This document shows, piece after piece, positions 25,189 to 37,800 of a DNA stretch of 64,000 nt. The stretch spans positions 1 through 64,000 of the forward strand of contig MU832624.1 of assembly GCA_029204225.1 (NCBI GenBank). The letters run 5' to 3'. Made by a program: the position numbers and the translations under genes. Origin of the DNA: Diphasiastrum complanatum. Lineage: Eukaryota > Streptophyta > Lycopodiopsida > Lycopodiales > Lycopodiaceae. Under the pieces are notes generated by a model. That model had not been told where the DNA came from and ran no database searches. It saw only the letters and a program-made list of their open reading frames with translations. The number at the start of each line of letters is the position of its first letter. Positions within the stretch are counted from its first letter, which is position 1.

Positions 25189-26591
25189 AATATGGTACGA
25201 TTGACTACTTATTTGTAGCCCATACATGTGACTTTGTTTTGCTGCTTGCCACAAGTGAAATAGGATGCCGAGAATTCCGCTCTACAATGACTACTTGCTA
25301 GTTGCGGCCTTCTACAAGGTAAAGCCACTTCAATTCTCAGCAAATGCTTCTGTTAGATAGTTGTTGGAAATGTGGAGGGAAGTGCGATGCACTGCCTATC
25401 TTTTTTGTCCATAGCTTCTGCTAGTACACAGATAGGATAAAAACACATTGAAATACTTCTCTTTTCATTTGCGTTGAAATACTTCTATTTGTGTGAAGTA
25501 TTACATAATGCACCATAGAGGGGCTTATGTTGCTACTCTTAATAAGATTTGCAAGCTCTAGAATGGTGTAACCAATCGTTGAAAACAATAAGAAGTATGA
25601 TATACACTAGTTTATGGAAGGTGAAACTAGCTAGTGCTCTTTTATGCAATTAGTACCCACTACTTGCTAGTTTATTGTATCTATGTTTGATTCATGGCAA
25701 CCATAGAATGAATACTAGCTAAACTCTACATAAGGCTATATAGTTCTTTAGAATTTAAGCATGGCCTTTACATAGAATAGGCCTTATGACCTATTGTTTC
25801 TAACTTTGCCTTCTCAAGTAGTTACCATACCACTAGACGTAGTAAAATCCGTGGTATACAGGACATGGTTGGTTCACTGGATATATCTTCACCATGCATC
25901 CAGGTATTATTTCCAGCATTATACTCTTTGTGGCTTTTTGTTTGAAGACTATTGTCTTACTTAGTCCTTGATATCATATTAGGAATTTACGAAGGGAGTT
26001 TTGCTTACGAAGTCAATAGTAATGTTAATCACATACTTTACCATTACTAGCACAATAATTAGGGTAAGATGAAACATAATGTAATGAAATGCCATATCCA
26101 AAACTGCTATCCTATACCAAAAATCTTGTAAAAACTCAAACCAATACCTAAAACCATAACAAAGTAGACTAGGCAAAACTAAATTGCGCACAACTTCAGG
26201 TCATTCATATGGTCTTGGTGTATGTTTTTGTGTAACTTGGATAGCATGGATTTTTTCAAGTTATTGCCACAGTTGTTGAATTTACGTAATATCACGTGAA
26301 TTCTTTGGGGTCGGTATGGATTTGTCGTGATATCCTGCACTATGAACAAAAGGTACCTAGGACATGAAATATTGTTGTTTGGTTTTACATACTAGTAAAT
26401 TGTTTATGTAGAGTTTATGACATCTCCCCTAATACTAGGGCAGAGCGTATGACTTGATTGATAATATGGTAGGGAAGACTGGACGTATATTTTCAGCTTT
26501 GTAACTTGTTGAGAATTAGCATTATTGTGGCATATCCGATCACATTTAGAGCACTATTAAGGTGAAGCAAGGTTGTTGCTTCCTCTCACTA
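25189..26591. repeat. Inverted repeat, right arm
   Basis: Reverse-complement partner of 20118-21537. It encloses the copia element together with the left arm. Its outer end runs into the LINE RT fragment, so the repeated unit carried the beginning of that RT segment. Confidence 0.85.
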
Positions 26592-26816
26592 GTCCTCTTT
26601 GGCTTGTATATTGATGAGTTAGAGAGAGTCATTACACAATGTGGTGGTGCTGGTTGCAGGCTTGGGGACATCTTGATTGTTATCTTCCGTTATGTCGATG
26701 ATGTGGTATTGGTCTCACCAACGAGAGAGGGTCTACAACGACAGTTGGACTGTTTACAGGAGTTTTGCACTAGATGGGGCCTAGGGGAGAGGTTATGGTC
26801 TTCAACACTTTATTGA
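26545..26816 (+). pseudogene. Non-LTR (LINE) reverse transcriptase fragment
   Basis: The plus strand encodes VKQGCCFLSLVLFGLYIDEL, matching the GVxQGCPLSPxLFxLYI block of non-LTR RT. FRYVDDVVLVSPTREGLQRQ follows, where YVDD is the catalytic motif (usually FADD or YADD), and then LQEFCTRWGL. About 80 residues remain of an RT domain of about 250. No endonuclease or ORF1 is adjacent. A shorter relic of the same element lies at 19.6 kb. Confidence 0.8.
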
Positions 26817-27164
26817 TTGAAAATAAAGATAGCTAGGATTTTTAAATCAAGGTTTACAACTCAAAATAGTTCAAAACTAACAACATGCATTCAACATGCA
26901 AGCCAATATAGCAACATGCAAGCAATCTGAAAAATTCTGGAGATATGCATGCAACATGCATGGACTAATACTTGCACATGCAATAGTAATTGCTTGCAAA
27001 TGCTGAATTTGTTGACATGCAATGAATTAATCAAACTTATGTAGCAATTGGATTTGTCATGTACTTTTAGTACATCCATGCTTATCAATGCATCAGAATA
27101 TCCATTGTAAGTTTTGTAGGCCCAAAAGGAGCTATTAGCCTTAAGAACAAGGCGGTTCTCTCTT
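26817..27164. other. No gene; direct repeat of the 19.6 kb relic
   Basis: 26997-27055 matches 19630-19690 directly. Frequent ACATGCA motifs (26880-27000). No coding sequence supported. Confidence 0.5.
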
Positions 27165-27591
27165 TAGGCCCTTCCAAAGTAACAAATAAGGATAATAGGC
27201 CACTAAAGGCCCAATGTAGACTAAATAATGCTTAACAAGGGTTAACTATCTTACAAGATAGTTATGTTAAGTTAAGTGAGAGCATTGTCTATAACTAGGC
27301 AAGAGACATCAATTTGTGGATCTTTTGGCTCATTTGCACGTGAGAGCTTCTAGCTTCCTTGTGAATGTGAGCCATAGGGATCTCCATTGCTAGGTCTCAT
27401 GTGCCCTATCTACATGAATCCATGCTCATTTACATTGCTTTGTATTCTTCCTTTCATTGATAATGTGATTCCATTGAGATCTCCATGTTTCTAGCTTTCT
27501 ATTGATATGCTATCATGATTGTCTTGTACTTTTCTTGCTTCTAGCTTTACTCTATTGTTATTGCTATTTGCTTGGGATTTGGCACATGACA
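27165..27591 (+). repeat. 5' LTR of a decayed LTR element
   Basis: Aligns with 32287-32695 along its length (AATAGGCC, GTTAACTATCTT, ACATTGTCTATAA, TCTTTTGGCTC in the same order). It ends GGCACATGACA, and the partner ends GGCATATGACA. A primer-binding site follows after five bases. The true 5' border may lie further left, since the partner appears truncated there. Confidence 0.65.
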
Positions 27592-27596
27592 TTTCT

Positions 27597-27609
27597 TGGT
27601 ATCAAAGCG
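27597..27609 (+). other. Primer-binding site (tRNA-iMet type)
   Basis: TGGTATCAAAGCG differs by one base from the standard site and lies five bases after the LTR end. It sets the element's orientation as plus. Confidence 0.65.
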
Positions 27610-28084
27610 TAGGTCCATGATTCATGATGATTCTATGTGAATTCCATTAGATTTGATGAGTTTATTGTTTTTGTAGCTTTCTTTTTGCTAGTTTCTAAGT
27701 TTGAATTTTTTCAGTTCTGTTCAGACAAATTTTTGACATTCAATTTCGTTTTTCATTTCTAATTTGATTCCATAGGTTTGTAGAGTTTTTTTCAGCTTTA
27801 ATTTGCACCAATTTTCAAGCCATTTGGATTAGAGATGCAAAAGTTATTGCACCTTTTAGATTGTATGTCAGCAACTAGTATACTATTGAGACAAACGCAT
27901 CACCATTTGTTCTCAAATCATCAAAACGACTATTTTTCATTCACCAGCTTGTTAACCGATAACTCTACCTAGAAAACGGGTGCTTACGATCGGTTGGGTC
28001 CTATATAAAAATCTAGTTTTCATGTCAAGTGAGCATGCGCTTCTAGAATTTTACACATTTTTCTCATCTGCATTCGGTGTTAAC

Positions 28085-28540
28085 CGAGCCGAGTCCATCC
28101 ATAGTTAACCGCGTCCACAGTTAGTCGAGCCGAGTCTGTTAACTGAGCCGAGTCAATCCACAGTTAGTCGAGCCGAGTCCATTAACTGAGCCGAGTCCAT
28201 CCACAATCGACCGAGTCGAGTCCATCCATAGTCGAGTCCATCCACAGTCGACCGAGCCGAGTCCGTCCATAGTTAATCGAGCCGAGTTCATCCATACTTA
28301 ACTGATCCGAGTCCCTTGTGAGCCGAGTCCCTTGTGAGCTGAGTAACCGAGCCGAGTCTGTCCACCGCCCGTGAGCCGAGTCCGTCCACAGTTGACCGAG
28401 CCGAGTCTGTCCATAATTGACCGAGCGGAGTCCATCCACAGTTGACCTAGTCGACCGAGCCGAGTCCACCCAATATTGACCAAGCCGAGTCCAACCATCC
28501 ATTGTTGACAGAGCCAAGTCCATTCACTATCAGCCGAGAC
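28085..28540. repeat. Minisatellite, ~20-25 bp unit CCGAGCCGAGTCCATCCACA
   Basis: About 18-20 imperfect copies, including short ones lacking CCATCCACA. It is much richer in G+C than its surroundings and ends a few bases before the ATG of the uncharacterised protein at 28546. Minus-strand ORFs rich in TRLGQLWMDSA-like repeats are by-products. Confidence 0.9.
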
Positions 28541-28545
28541 AAAAC

Positions 28546-29146
28546 ATGTCTACACATACTTCTTCCAGCTCTGATAATTCAAATCTAGACAAAATTGAAA
28601 TTAACATGGGAACTTTCGATATCTCTGAAATGAATACTTGGTACCACGAGGCACACCAGTTCTTGACCCACATAGAGTTCCAAATCTCTCCTCTCGCTGG
28701 ACATCAGAGTCCCTTTCTTCTAAATACTGCCTATGCATCCTATAACACAATCGACAAATCCTTTCAGTTTACATTACCCACATACCAGAACTTTGTCTTT
28801 ATAATCCCTATCTCTGGTGCTGAACTCCACACATTTTTTTGTCCCTAGAGGATCGAACCCGATCACAAGAAACCTAAAAAAGATTGAAACCACAACGTAC
28901 TTCAAATACATAGATCCTTTAGTGGATAAATGGAAAAACAAAGATGGTTATTGTATCGAGGCCATAAATGATAAGCCATTAGCAGTTGCATGTGCATATC
29001 TGACGAAGTATACACAACGATATAGGTCCAAGATCATGCGCATCCCCATGACGTTATTCCACATGATGGAAACCATCCACCTTACTGGGCTATCTGGGCT
29101 ATCTCCTGACCAATGTCACCTTGCAGCAGTTGCACAACCGTCCTAA
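28546..29146 (+). pseudogene. Uncharacterised retroelement-linked protein, copy 2 (one frameshift)
   Basis: ATG at 28546 opens 100 codons (MSTHTSSSSDNSNLDKIEIN start, then EMNTWYHEAHQFL and AGHQSPFLLN). One frame change at a T-run near 28830-28840 leads into RGSNPITRNLKKIE, then YIDPLVDKWKNKDG and AYLTKYTQRY, ending near 29146. Copy 1 at 250-800 (-) shares W-Y-x-x-A, GHQS and VDKWKNKDG in order. The position after an LTR and primer-binding site and before a Ty3-type RT is where gag belongs, and about 200 residues would suit a capsid. No zinc knuckle or known gag motif is visible, so function is unassigned. Confidence 0.55.
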
Positions 29147-29359
29147 AGTTTGAGATCAGTTGATGCTTGCCAATAAAGCTTGGGACACAACAACATAACC
29201 AAGCAAGAAGACCCAATCTACTTGTAGGCCCACTTCACAAGACACAACACAAGCGACTTCTCAAAAGAGGAAGAGTTTCTCCTCTCACCAAGGGCCAACA
29301 CATCTGCTTGCTTTACTTCTATTGTTGGTAACTCATAATAAGTCTTGAGAATTTCATAG

Positions 29360-29720
29360 CCGACTAAGTGGAATGAAGATCAATCATCGGACAAATTAAT
29401 GAATGCTCCTGCCACATTTCACACTCTCATGAATATAATCTTCGAACCTTATCTACACCTATTTGTGTTGGTATTCTTTGATGACATGTTGATATACACC
29501 AGAAACACGAAGGAGCATGCGAAATATTTGGACATAGTTTTAAGTATTCTTTGAGAATAAAAATCCAAATGTGAATTCGCTCATAAAGAGGTGGAATACT
29601 TGGGGCACTATTTGTCAAAGAAAGAAATTAAGGTGGATCAAAAAGACGCGATAATTTAAGAACTGGAAATCACCCAGCAGTGTTCGAGAATTAAAAGGAT
29701 TTCTAGGAATAGCATCCTAT
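29360..29720 (+). pseudogene. Ty3/gypsy reverse transcriptase fragment
   Basis: The plus strand encodes LMNAPATFHTLMNIIFEPYL, then FVLVFFDDMLIYTRNTKEHA. FFDDMLIY is the catalytic F-x-DD block of Ty3 RT. After a stop it continues KCEFAHKEVEYLGHYLSKKE, the KCxF-YLGH region, and in another frame a relic of the following FLG-YYR region. Stops and frame changes make it non-functional. It lies downstream of the uncharacterised protein in the same orientation. Confidence 0.85.
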
Positions 29721-30317
29721 CATAGAATATGTTACAGTGATTGATCTTCTTCCTTGAACCTGTTCCAATGCACTTAGCACTCTCTTGAAAATCAACAAAT
29801 GATGACAAAAGAAATCACAAAGATTTGGAACAATCTAGCTTCTTCGTTTCTCTCTTCTTGCAAATCTAGCACATAAAATTGAAGATATCTTGATCACACT
29901 TGATCTAAACACAATATGATGAACTTTTGCTAACTCCTAAGGTTGAATCACACTCTTGAAAAGTCCAGCAACTTCAAAATCAAGAGATCCTATCAACTTT
30001 AGGGTTTTCACAAAAATGTAAAATATTGAATCAAGCAAAAGCTATATGCAAAAGCTAGAAACTTGATACATCTACTAATAGAATGAAACATCCACAATCA
30101 TGAGCAGTTTTTGTCTCCACATTCCAGTAAGTGGATTCAATAAATGGCCTACTCCAAGTGATTTGACCTAAAATGAAGATAGGATTACAAAGATCCGCTT
30201 TCCACATTTGAAAATGCTTGATTTGAGATAGAAACCACTCCAATTCCACATAGAATTGGTGGTGCCCTCAAATCCACCTCTAGATTTGGCAAATCCACCA
30301 ACTTTAGCCTGCAACCT
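29721..30317 (-). other. Copia leader sequence, no ORF
   Basis: By position this is the untranslated leader downstream (minus sense) of the primer-binding site at 30318. No gag motif is visible, so the element appears truncated within its leader by the Ty3 relic. Confidence 0.45.
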
Positions 30318-30329
30318 GCTCTAATACCA
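30318..30329 (-). other. Copia primer-binding site
   Basis: The minus strand reads TGGTATTAGAGC, identical to the site at 9437 and adjacent to an LTR of the same family. Confidence 0.8.
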
Positions 30330-30952
30330 TGTGAAAAAATCATATCTAAAACATAATGGATCATTAGATCTTTAGCTAAATTTGGTTGCACATCTAGATT
30401 CATCTACAAGCTAGAAATCATGCATGTACCATGCTAAAACTTGGAAATACATGGAGATCTGATCAAAATCATTAAGATATGATATATTATTGTCCCTATC
30501 TGCAACAGTAGTACACTGTCCTTCACACGTGTGGATCCAAATACAACAAGAAAATTCACATTCTACACATTAGAACTCAATATATCATGAGAAATATGAA
30601 GGAGATGGACATAGAATCAAAAGAAGAAAGTTCTCCATACAAAATAAGAACAAGAAGATGATTTCTCCGTGCTAATACAACTATTTATAGCTGCTAATAT
30701 GTCATTTGGCCACTTGCCGTAAACTAGCCCTAAAATATAAACTTCTAGGTACTTCACCATAAACCTAGTTTTTGGTGATTAGATGCAATGTATCTAGATT
30801 AGCCAATTAGAATGGGTCCAAATCCGACCTCATCCACATGTACTTGTCAAAAATAGTACAAACACTATTTAGCCCTTTATTGACATAAAACATTCTATCT
30901 TTGGCCTCAAAATTGCCAAAATATCTCAACTAAACTAGTTGTTTTTTTCACA
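30330..30952 (-). repeat. Copia LTR (5' LTR of a minus-strand element), 623 bp
   Basis: Read on the minus strand it starts TGTGAAAAAAACAACTAG and ends GATTTTTTCACA, so it has the same TGTGAAA...TTTCACA ends as 13907-14557. CTATAAATAG on the minus strand at 30681-30690 is a likely TATA box. The primer-binding site directly inside identifies it as the 5' LTR. Confidence 0.8.
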
Positions 30953-31639
30953 TCTTGTACATAATCCGAAGATCCATTAAGACAAAAAGTCATGCATATT
31001 TCTCAATTCTAGATTTTCTAGAAAAGTGCAATTTGATTGGATGGCATAGATTCATATGAGACCTTAGGAGGGGCCAAAGGACAAGTGGATGTACTGTCTC
31101 ACACATGTGAAAAAGGTAAGGTCAGTCCAAGCCTCAAGCCTTTTGTATATACTTGAGTCTAATTTGGAGCTCAGTTTGTAAGAACAATTTGAAGAGATCT
31201 TGAGATTTTTGCATCAAACTTGTGTATCTCTCTATTTGCATGCATTTGGTGGATCCAATGCTTTAATAAATGTTAGTACTTTGCTCTCTGACATCTTTCC
31301 ATACAACAGGTTGTGCCTCATACGTGTGAAGCCTATTTGATCATTTTTGCTTTGCTTTAGATTGCTCTTACTTGTAGATATCTCTACATTGTGTCAATTC
31401 TAGGTGCTAGTTTTGATGGTGATGGAGATGGAGATAGTAATGCAACCAATCATTCTTGTGGATCATGTTACCTTCATGATCCAAAGGTGGTAAAATAGCA
31501 GTCGTAGTATTTCTCGATCTTCTTTAAAATTTTGAAAGGTCCATAAAATCTTAGAGTCAGTTTTATGCTTTGAATTTTCTTTAGCTTAGAATATCTATAA
31601 GGTTGTAACCTTGAATAGACAAAATCTCCTTCGACGAAA
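30953..31639. other. No gene seen
   Basis: Contains short stretches resembling the copia LTR family (CACACATGTGAA near 31091 and CATACGTGTGAAG near 31320) but no complete copy. Confidence 0.4.
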
Positions 31640-32286
31640 TCACAAAAGTTCATTTTCTAGTCGGTGTATTGCTTCATTCGTATCTGTTTTGCCTTGATAT
31701 GCTCATGTTTAGCTTTCAAAATATCATTTATGTGTTGAATCTGATCCACAATTGCTAGGATTACGACCTCTTACAAATCCTCACTAATAGGCTGTAATGG
31801 TTCGTGGTCATGTAATGCAAAGAAGGGTGTCATGCCAATTGACACGTGTCTACACCATTCTATCCACTTTGTCTAATGATCTGAAACAAAATGTCGTAGA
31901 TGGTACTCCAACCATTGATTAATCATTCCTATTTGTCCGTCAGTTTATGGATGAAATGTACTTAAATATAGTTTAGTGCCTAACTTGTTGATTAAGATCT
32001 TCCAGAATTTGAAAATGAATTTGCCATCTCTTTCACTTCCTATCTCCTTTGGTATTCCATGTAATTTGAAGTTTTTCTTCAAAAACATTTGCATTGTTTG
32101 AGCTGCACTTTCAGTAATTTTATAAGGTAAGAAATATGCATACTTTGTAAGCCTATGCACCACCACTTAGATATCATCATAACCTCTAGATGTTATAGGC
32201 AAGCAAGGTATAAAATCTATATTAATACTTGTCCAATGTTGTTTAGGAGGGATAGTGAATGCAATAAATCTGATTGCTTGACATGT
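31640..32286 (-). pseudogene. Ty3/gypsy integrase fragment
   Basis: On the minus strand, relics of the integrase core are read in two frames: NIDFIPCLP-like residues near 32215, then VVHRLTKYAYFLPYK, IPKEIGSERDGKFIFKFWKI and STFHP at 31945. QTDGQI and WLEYHLRHFVSDHWTKW continue to about 31860, followed by sequence typical of the region after the core. The expected catalytic residues are D in DFI, D in ERDGKF and E near NQWLE. Stops interrupt. Its orientation is opposite to the LTR pair around it, so it probably belongs to a separate nested insertion. Confidence 0.75.
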
Positions 32287-32695
32287 TAGATTTCTGCACA
32301 TCCCTCCAAAGTACTCAAAGTAAGATTAATAGGCCAACAAAAGCTAAAATACACTTAATAAGGCTTAGTAAGAGCTAACTATCTTTCAAAATAGTTTATT
32401 TAAGTCATGACATTGTCTATAAGTAGTCAAGAGACACTTTTGGTATCTTTTGGCTCCTTTGCAAAAGAGAGATCTAATTATGAATGTGAGCCTTGGAATT
32501 TGAGCTTGCTAGGTGACGTGCCCAATCCACAACAAATCCATTCCTCTACTTAATTGATTTCCTCCATCCTTTAGTACTAATGGTAATTTCATGGAGTTCT
32601 ATATTTTTTGTATTTTATGGTTATTTAAACATTGTCTTATTTTTGTCTTGATTGTGGCTTTAATTCCATTATTTGACTGAGTTTGGCATATGACA
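32287..32695 (+). repeat. 3' LTR of the decayed element, truncated at its left
   Basis: Partner of 27165-27591 and ends GGCATATGACA at 32695. AGACC follows; the equivalent at the left end could not be verified as a target duplication. Many substitutions separate the two LTRs, so the insertion is old. Confidence 0.65.
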
Positions 32696-34845
32696 AGACC
32701 TCTATTGTGCCACTTGAGAATATTCATTATGTCAAAAATTTTAAAAAAGAGAAAAGGTACGGAAAAAAATACTTTCTTTAAAACAAGTCAAAAGAGAGGA
32801 TGTGACTTTTTAAGCATGACCTCAAGCCTTCAGGCATGCCATGATTTGAGTGAGTTGCATGCCATCACGTTAGAAGCCGAAAAGATATCATTGTCGAAGT
32901 TCGGCTCTACAATTTTGAACCATCCTGCCTCTTGAGGATCGAAGTATTTTAACATAAATAATTGTAATGAAAAACAGCTTTTTGCCTATTCATTTCCCAG
33001 TCTCTTTCGGATAGCAAAGAATGATTTATAAGGATTCTAGTTGAAATTTTAGAATGTTAAAACAGGTGTTCCAAAGCCATGTCATGTCCATTGGACTAGA
33101 GGAAAGTAAAATTTCCTTGAAAGTTTTAAGAGATTTGTTACTACAAGTATCCTTTGTAAAGTCATATGTGTGCGTCTCCTTGTCCTTCATTGTCACAATT
33201 GGGAGTAGAGATGTTTGCCTGAGAAATAAAAAAGACAATTTTACTAGGAGCAGGACACCACATGAATCATGTTAGTTGATGGAGGAATTGTACCACCTTT
33301 ATGGACTCCCATACCCAAGCTTTCCAACAGGGCACAAATCACAAGCATACAATTGTTCAAGACTATGGCACAATTTGCTTCATACTTTAATTTGGACTAG
33401 TTCTAATAAGAACTTCATGAGGTGAAGATGCAAAATTTCCAAAACTTGCAGCTAATTCATTTTCCGGGCTGGCATATAGCTTGCTGCCTTTGTTGGATGC
33501 AGAATCATAAGAGAAGTCAGTCTCACCTTGCTACAATTCCTCACTTTTTCTAAGTCATCTTGTGTGCATGCTCTTGGTCTTTTACATTATATCTTGAAAA
33601 TAGAGGTATTTTGAACTTCTCATTTTACATTCATATATATGTTGTTGGACAAATTGTTGAAAGTTTTATGTTTGCATTGTTCTCTGTACATAGCATGGTG
33701 CTCAATATGTTGTTGGGTTGTAGCGCTCTCTCTTTGGGGTATCTTCCATGGTGTTTTGCCAGCGTTGGCGGATTGTGGAAAGAGCAAGGTAGTTTCTTCA
33801 TGTTTCTCCTCAACAAAAGAAGAGAGGAGGTTCTTAGTAATGAAAGTGTCCCAAGTTTTTAGAACAAGTGGACTCAAGCACCTCTCAAGATTGAGGTGAT
33901 AAAACAAGCTTCTTTAAAATCATTGGCAACATCTTCACAGTTGTATTTTTCAGTATCAAAACAGAAATATTATTGTCAATTTCTCCAATAAGAAAGATAT
34001 CATCAGTAGAGATATGATCTAAGGATCAATGAATGTGTATTTTGATTGTATGTGAATGCTATAGGTCTTCAATTTATTGAACTAGAGTAGTGTAACAGCA
34101 GTTTTACTGAAGTAGCACTCTCGCTTAGATCCTTGGTTATAGAGATTTTGGATAGGTTTTGTTCATCTCAAAGTGCAACAAAGCCACTCGTCTATTGAAA
34201 GTTCTGAAAATTCGAGGTAGAATGAAACACAAAATATTACTCGTGTCAATATCCACAAAAGTACGCTCAAGGTGGACATCCTATGTAGTTTGACTCCAAT
34301 CACTACATTGTTAGATTGTCCCATGTATTGTCAATTCAGGCTCATCATATTGCTTGTAGGACTTTAACCATTGATTATATGTCATGTTCTTTATCATTCT
34401 TCATAGATGATTGCTAGATTGTCTTTATAGAGGATTGCACATTATTTGGCCTAATCATGATGAGAAATCATCACTACATTTAATAGCCTCTCACATCCAA
34501 ACTCAATGTCTCCAATATGCATGTATAGTATAGAAGCTTTTTTTGCCAAGGGTTCTAGACTCATACTTGCAAATCAACATTCATAACAAGCAGAAGTAAA
34601 CCTTCATGAAAAAACTGAAAGTCATGCAAAAAAATGATGGAACATGAAATGTATGTTGACACAATATCAGATTTATAATGGTTTATATCAGGCATATAGG
34701 CATACTTTCTAATTCAATCCTTTGTATGGTGCAACATTAATCTTGTTAGCAGCTAAAACTTCTCCGTAGTCTAAAAAAGAATTGATACAATTTCAGGTGT
34801 GGTTGGATTCCCACATATATCAAACCCTAGAAGGCTCTTTAAGTA
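32696..34845. other. No gene seen
   Basis: AT-rich sequence downstream of VPS52 (which is transcribed towards it). ORFs of 60-100 codons on both strands (for example near 33620-33907) overlap one another and have no recognisable motif. Confidence 0.5.
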
Positions 34846-37800
34846 CTAAAATGTCCTCGAGTATTTCTTGATCTCATACATGATTGAAGAGATTGAAACA
34901 ACATCTTTTCCAAGTGATGTACCTCCACCGACACGCTTCAGGCAGTCCGATAGACGAGTGTAGTAGAGAAGCAACTGTGTCAAAGCTGCTCTCAAAATTT
35001 CCATCCCACATACAAAATTGCTGAAAGAAGTAATGACATCCTTGTGCATAAGCTCAATTGCCTCTTTCCATCTGTTAGCAAAATCCTTGCCTAAAGGCTC
35101 TACTTCTTCCACAGTTATAGGTTGTGCACTGCTTGAGCCCGCATCTTCACCTGCACGTAAGGAAAGCTTAAGATGTCTATATACTGTACCTATTTGTGAG
35201 ATTTGAGTATATATACAATATCACAAATTAATTTGAGAAGTCAGTAATGTCATAAGGTAAATCTTGGAAAAAAATACACATGCAATGAGTAAAAGTTAAA
35301 GAAAAAGGAAATATTCAAAATTTTAAATTTAAATCCACAAAATAAATTTGCTTAGTTGGCAATGCCATTAGGTAAAGCTTGGAAAGATAATACCATGCAA
35401 TGAAACAAGTCAAAGAATCCATATTAAAACAATAGTGCAAAGGACACAAAATCAATTGGGGCAGTTGTTAATGCCATCAGATCAAGCATAGAAAAAAATA
35501 TACATGCCATGAAAAAACCCACAGAATCCCTGTTGAAACAACAATATGCAAGGAAAAAGCCAAAATTTTAACCAGCTAGCATTACTTATGAATCATCAGT
35601 ACTCAACAGTAAGGTGCTCTTTGGATCTTGAAAGATTTTAGATTCTCTTGAGAAGACCCATTGTTGACTAAGAAACAAATGACAGCCTATAAGAAATTGA
35701 GGGCAAAGAAAAAAAGAAACAAGAAAGCTGAAAGCAACATCAGGTACCTTATAGGTAGACTTATTGCTGACTAGAAGCAAATGACAACCAGAAAAGATTA
35801 AGAAACATAAATGAAAGAAGAAAACGAAAAGGAACATCAGAGACTTTGATTTGTAAACAGCAAAAAGAGAGTGCCTTTTTTGTACTTGGAAGAAACTCAT
35901 AAAAAAATTCAGTTTACCTGCTCGTGTTTTAACAAATGATATGAGGGGGAGAAAGTGTTCTCGAAGAAGCTCTTCCTGCATGCAATTTCACTTTCGATGT
36001 GTAAGAGTTGGAGCCAAAAATGCTTTTTACACTCAAAAATATGAAACTAGGCTTAATAATATATTGCATGTTAACATACCACAAAAACTGTACTGCTACT
36101 CTTAAGCAGCTCCTCAAACTGTTGCTGGGTCTTGCCTCCATCTGTGCTAGCTTCCTAAAACATGGACCCACATCAACATAAGAGCAAACAAAATAATCTG
36201 AATGCAGTCGAAACACAAATGTACTTTGAAGGAGGTCAAGCAACACAGCGCAGAGGATGCCTTACTACTAGTAATAAACAAGAAGTGACAAATTCCTGAA
36301 GAAGAACAGTAACCTTCAGCACAGCAAGCACCATGTCATAATTGTTGATGAGAAATATTGTCTGTTGCTTTTGCTTGCGAAACATGCGAGCAAGTTTAAC
36401 CAACAAGTCATCTGCTGCTACACGCAGTCGTTCCAGGTTCAACTCAAGCTGCACACAAGCCAGCCATTATGACTCAATTTTCCAGCCAGTTCAAAGAAAG
36501 TGAGCACAGAATGAAAACAGTACAAGTTTGCTGAGCAGGGTACGGCTGTTAGCCTCAAGGCTATTCATCCAGCATTATAACTGGGTTCCTGAATTAATGC
36601 ACTACCTTTACTGTGTTTAGGCTTGTCGCAGCAAAGAATAAAAAACATCAGTTCAGTTTCTAAAGAACAAAAACCCTCAGCTTCTGTTTCTGATGCCTAC
36701 AGCTGAAACGGTTGATCCCGATTCAATTCCAGCACCAAATAGTAACAGGTGCAACCATCCTCTTTCTGGAGGCACAGTCTGAAACTGGTGTTTACCAGGT
36801 ATAATGAGCTGTACGAATTTATGAGGCAACAGGCAACATGTATGGTGAATGCACCCAGGTTAACATGTTATGTAAGGGGGAAAACTCCAGGCTGAGGGGG
36901 GCGGGCGATGGAGCTTCAAGGCACTGCCCTGCATGTGGCAAAACATCCCTGCCTGAAAATTCTTGCCATTAAGCAGTTGTGGTCGTACATTCACAAGTGA
37001 ACTTGTACATCCTGATTTCCTCCATTGAGTAACGGCCAACATTGGCACGTGCAAGCTGGACGCCAAATTTCCTTATTTAGTATGAGTGTTAGTGAGAGTA
37101 AGAAAGATGTACACACACAGACACACATGTATAACAAAGGCATGTATTGATTATGTGATGAACGAAAAACACTGCCGTAGGTTCGGCTGCGGCCAAAACC
37201 TATGTAGGACATTGCTTCTAAGATGTAGGGTCGAGGGGGTTCCAACCTGTGTGAGCTAGGCCGTCTGAGGGCACACGATCCTTGGCCCCGCTGCACTGGA
37301 CCTTCCCTGATGTAATGTCAGGTGGATGCCCTTGACCCAGGCCGACACGTAATGTACCTTGGGTTCCATGGAATGTCCTTGAAGATGGAGCAGCGTATGG
37401 CAGTGGTGGTGCAGTGCCCATCTAATCGAGATGGTCAATGATAGCACTCTTTTTTCAAAACAATGCTATCATTGCCCACCCTTAGAACTGTGGGCCACCA
37501 CCATTGTTGTGACAGTGGTGGTGTGGAATACACCCTCCCCTTGAAGCTTGCTAATGGGTGGGAGCTCCACAAGCTGGAGGGGAGTGCCAGCTCTGCTCAA
37601 GCAAAAGTGGAGCTTAAGCTTAAGCAACAAAAACTGCTGGCACTGCAGCCCAAAATACAGCAGATTTGAGGTCTGCACTTTCATGCTCTAACCACAAAAC
37701 CCTAGCCTGACATGGCTCATTAAAAATCCTCAGCCTTCATGCTCTTTAGGACATCTGACTCATAGTGAAGTTCACTAATCAAGCAAACTCTTGTAACAAC

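Noticed and set aside
28182-28523. 113-codon minus-strand ORF of repeated TRLG-x-x-W-x-DSA units
   Set aside because: Produced by the minisatellite. The unit length lets several frames stay open.
27165-32695. One single Ty3 element including the integrase at 31.6-32.3 kb
   Set aside because: The LTR pair and RT are plus-strand, but the integrase reads on minus and a minus-strand copia LTR lies between, so several elements are nested.
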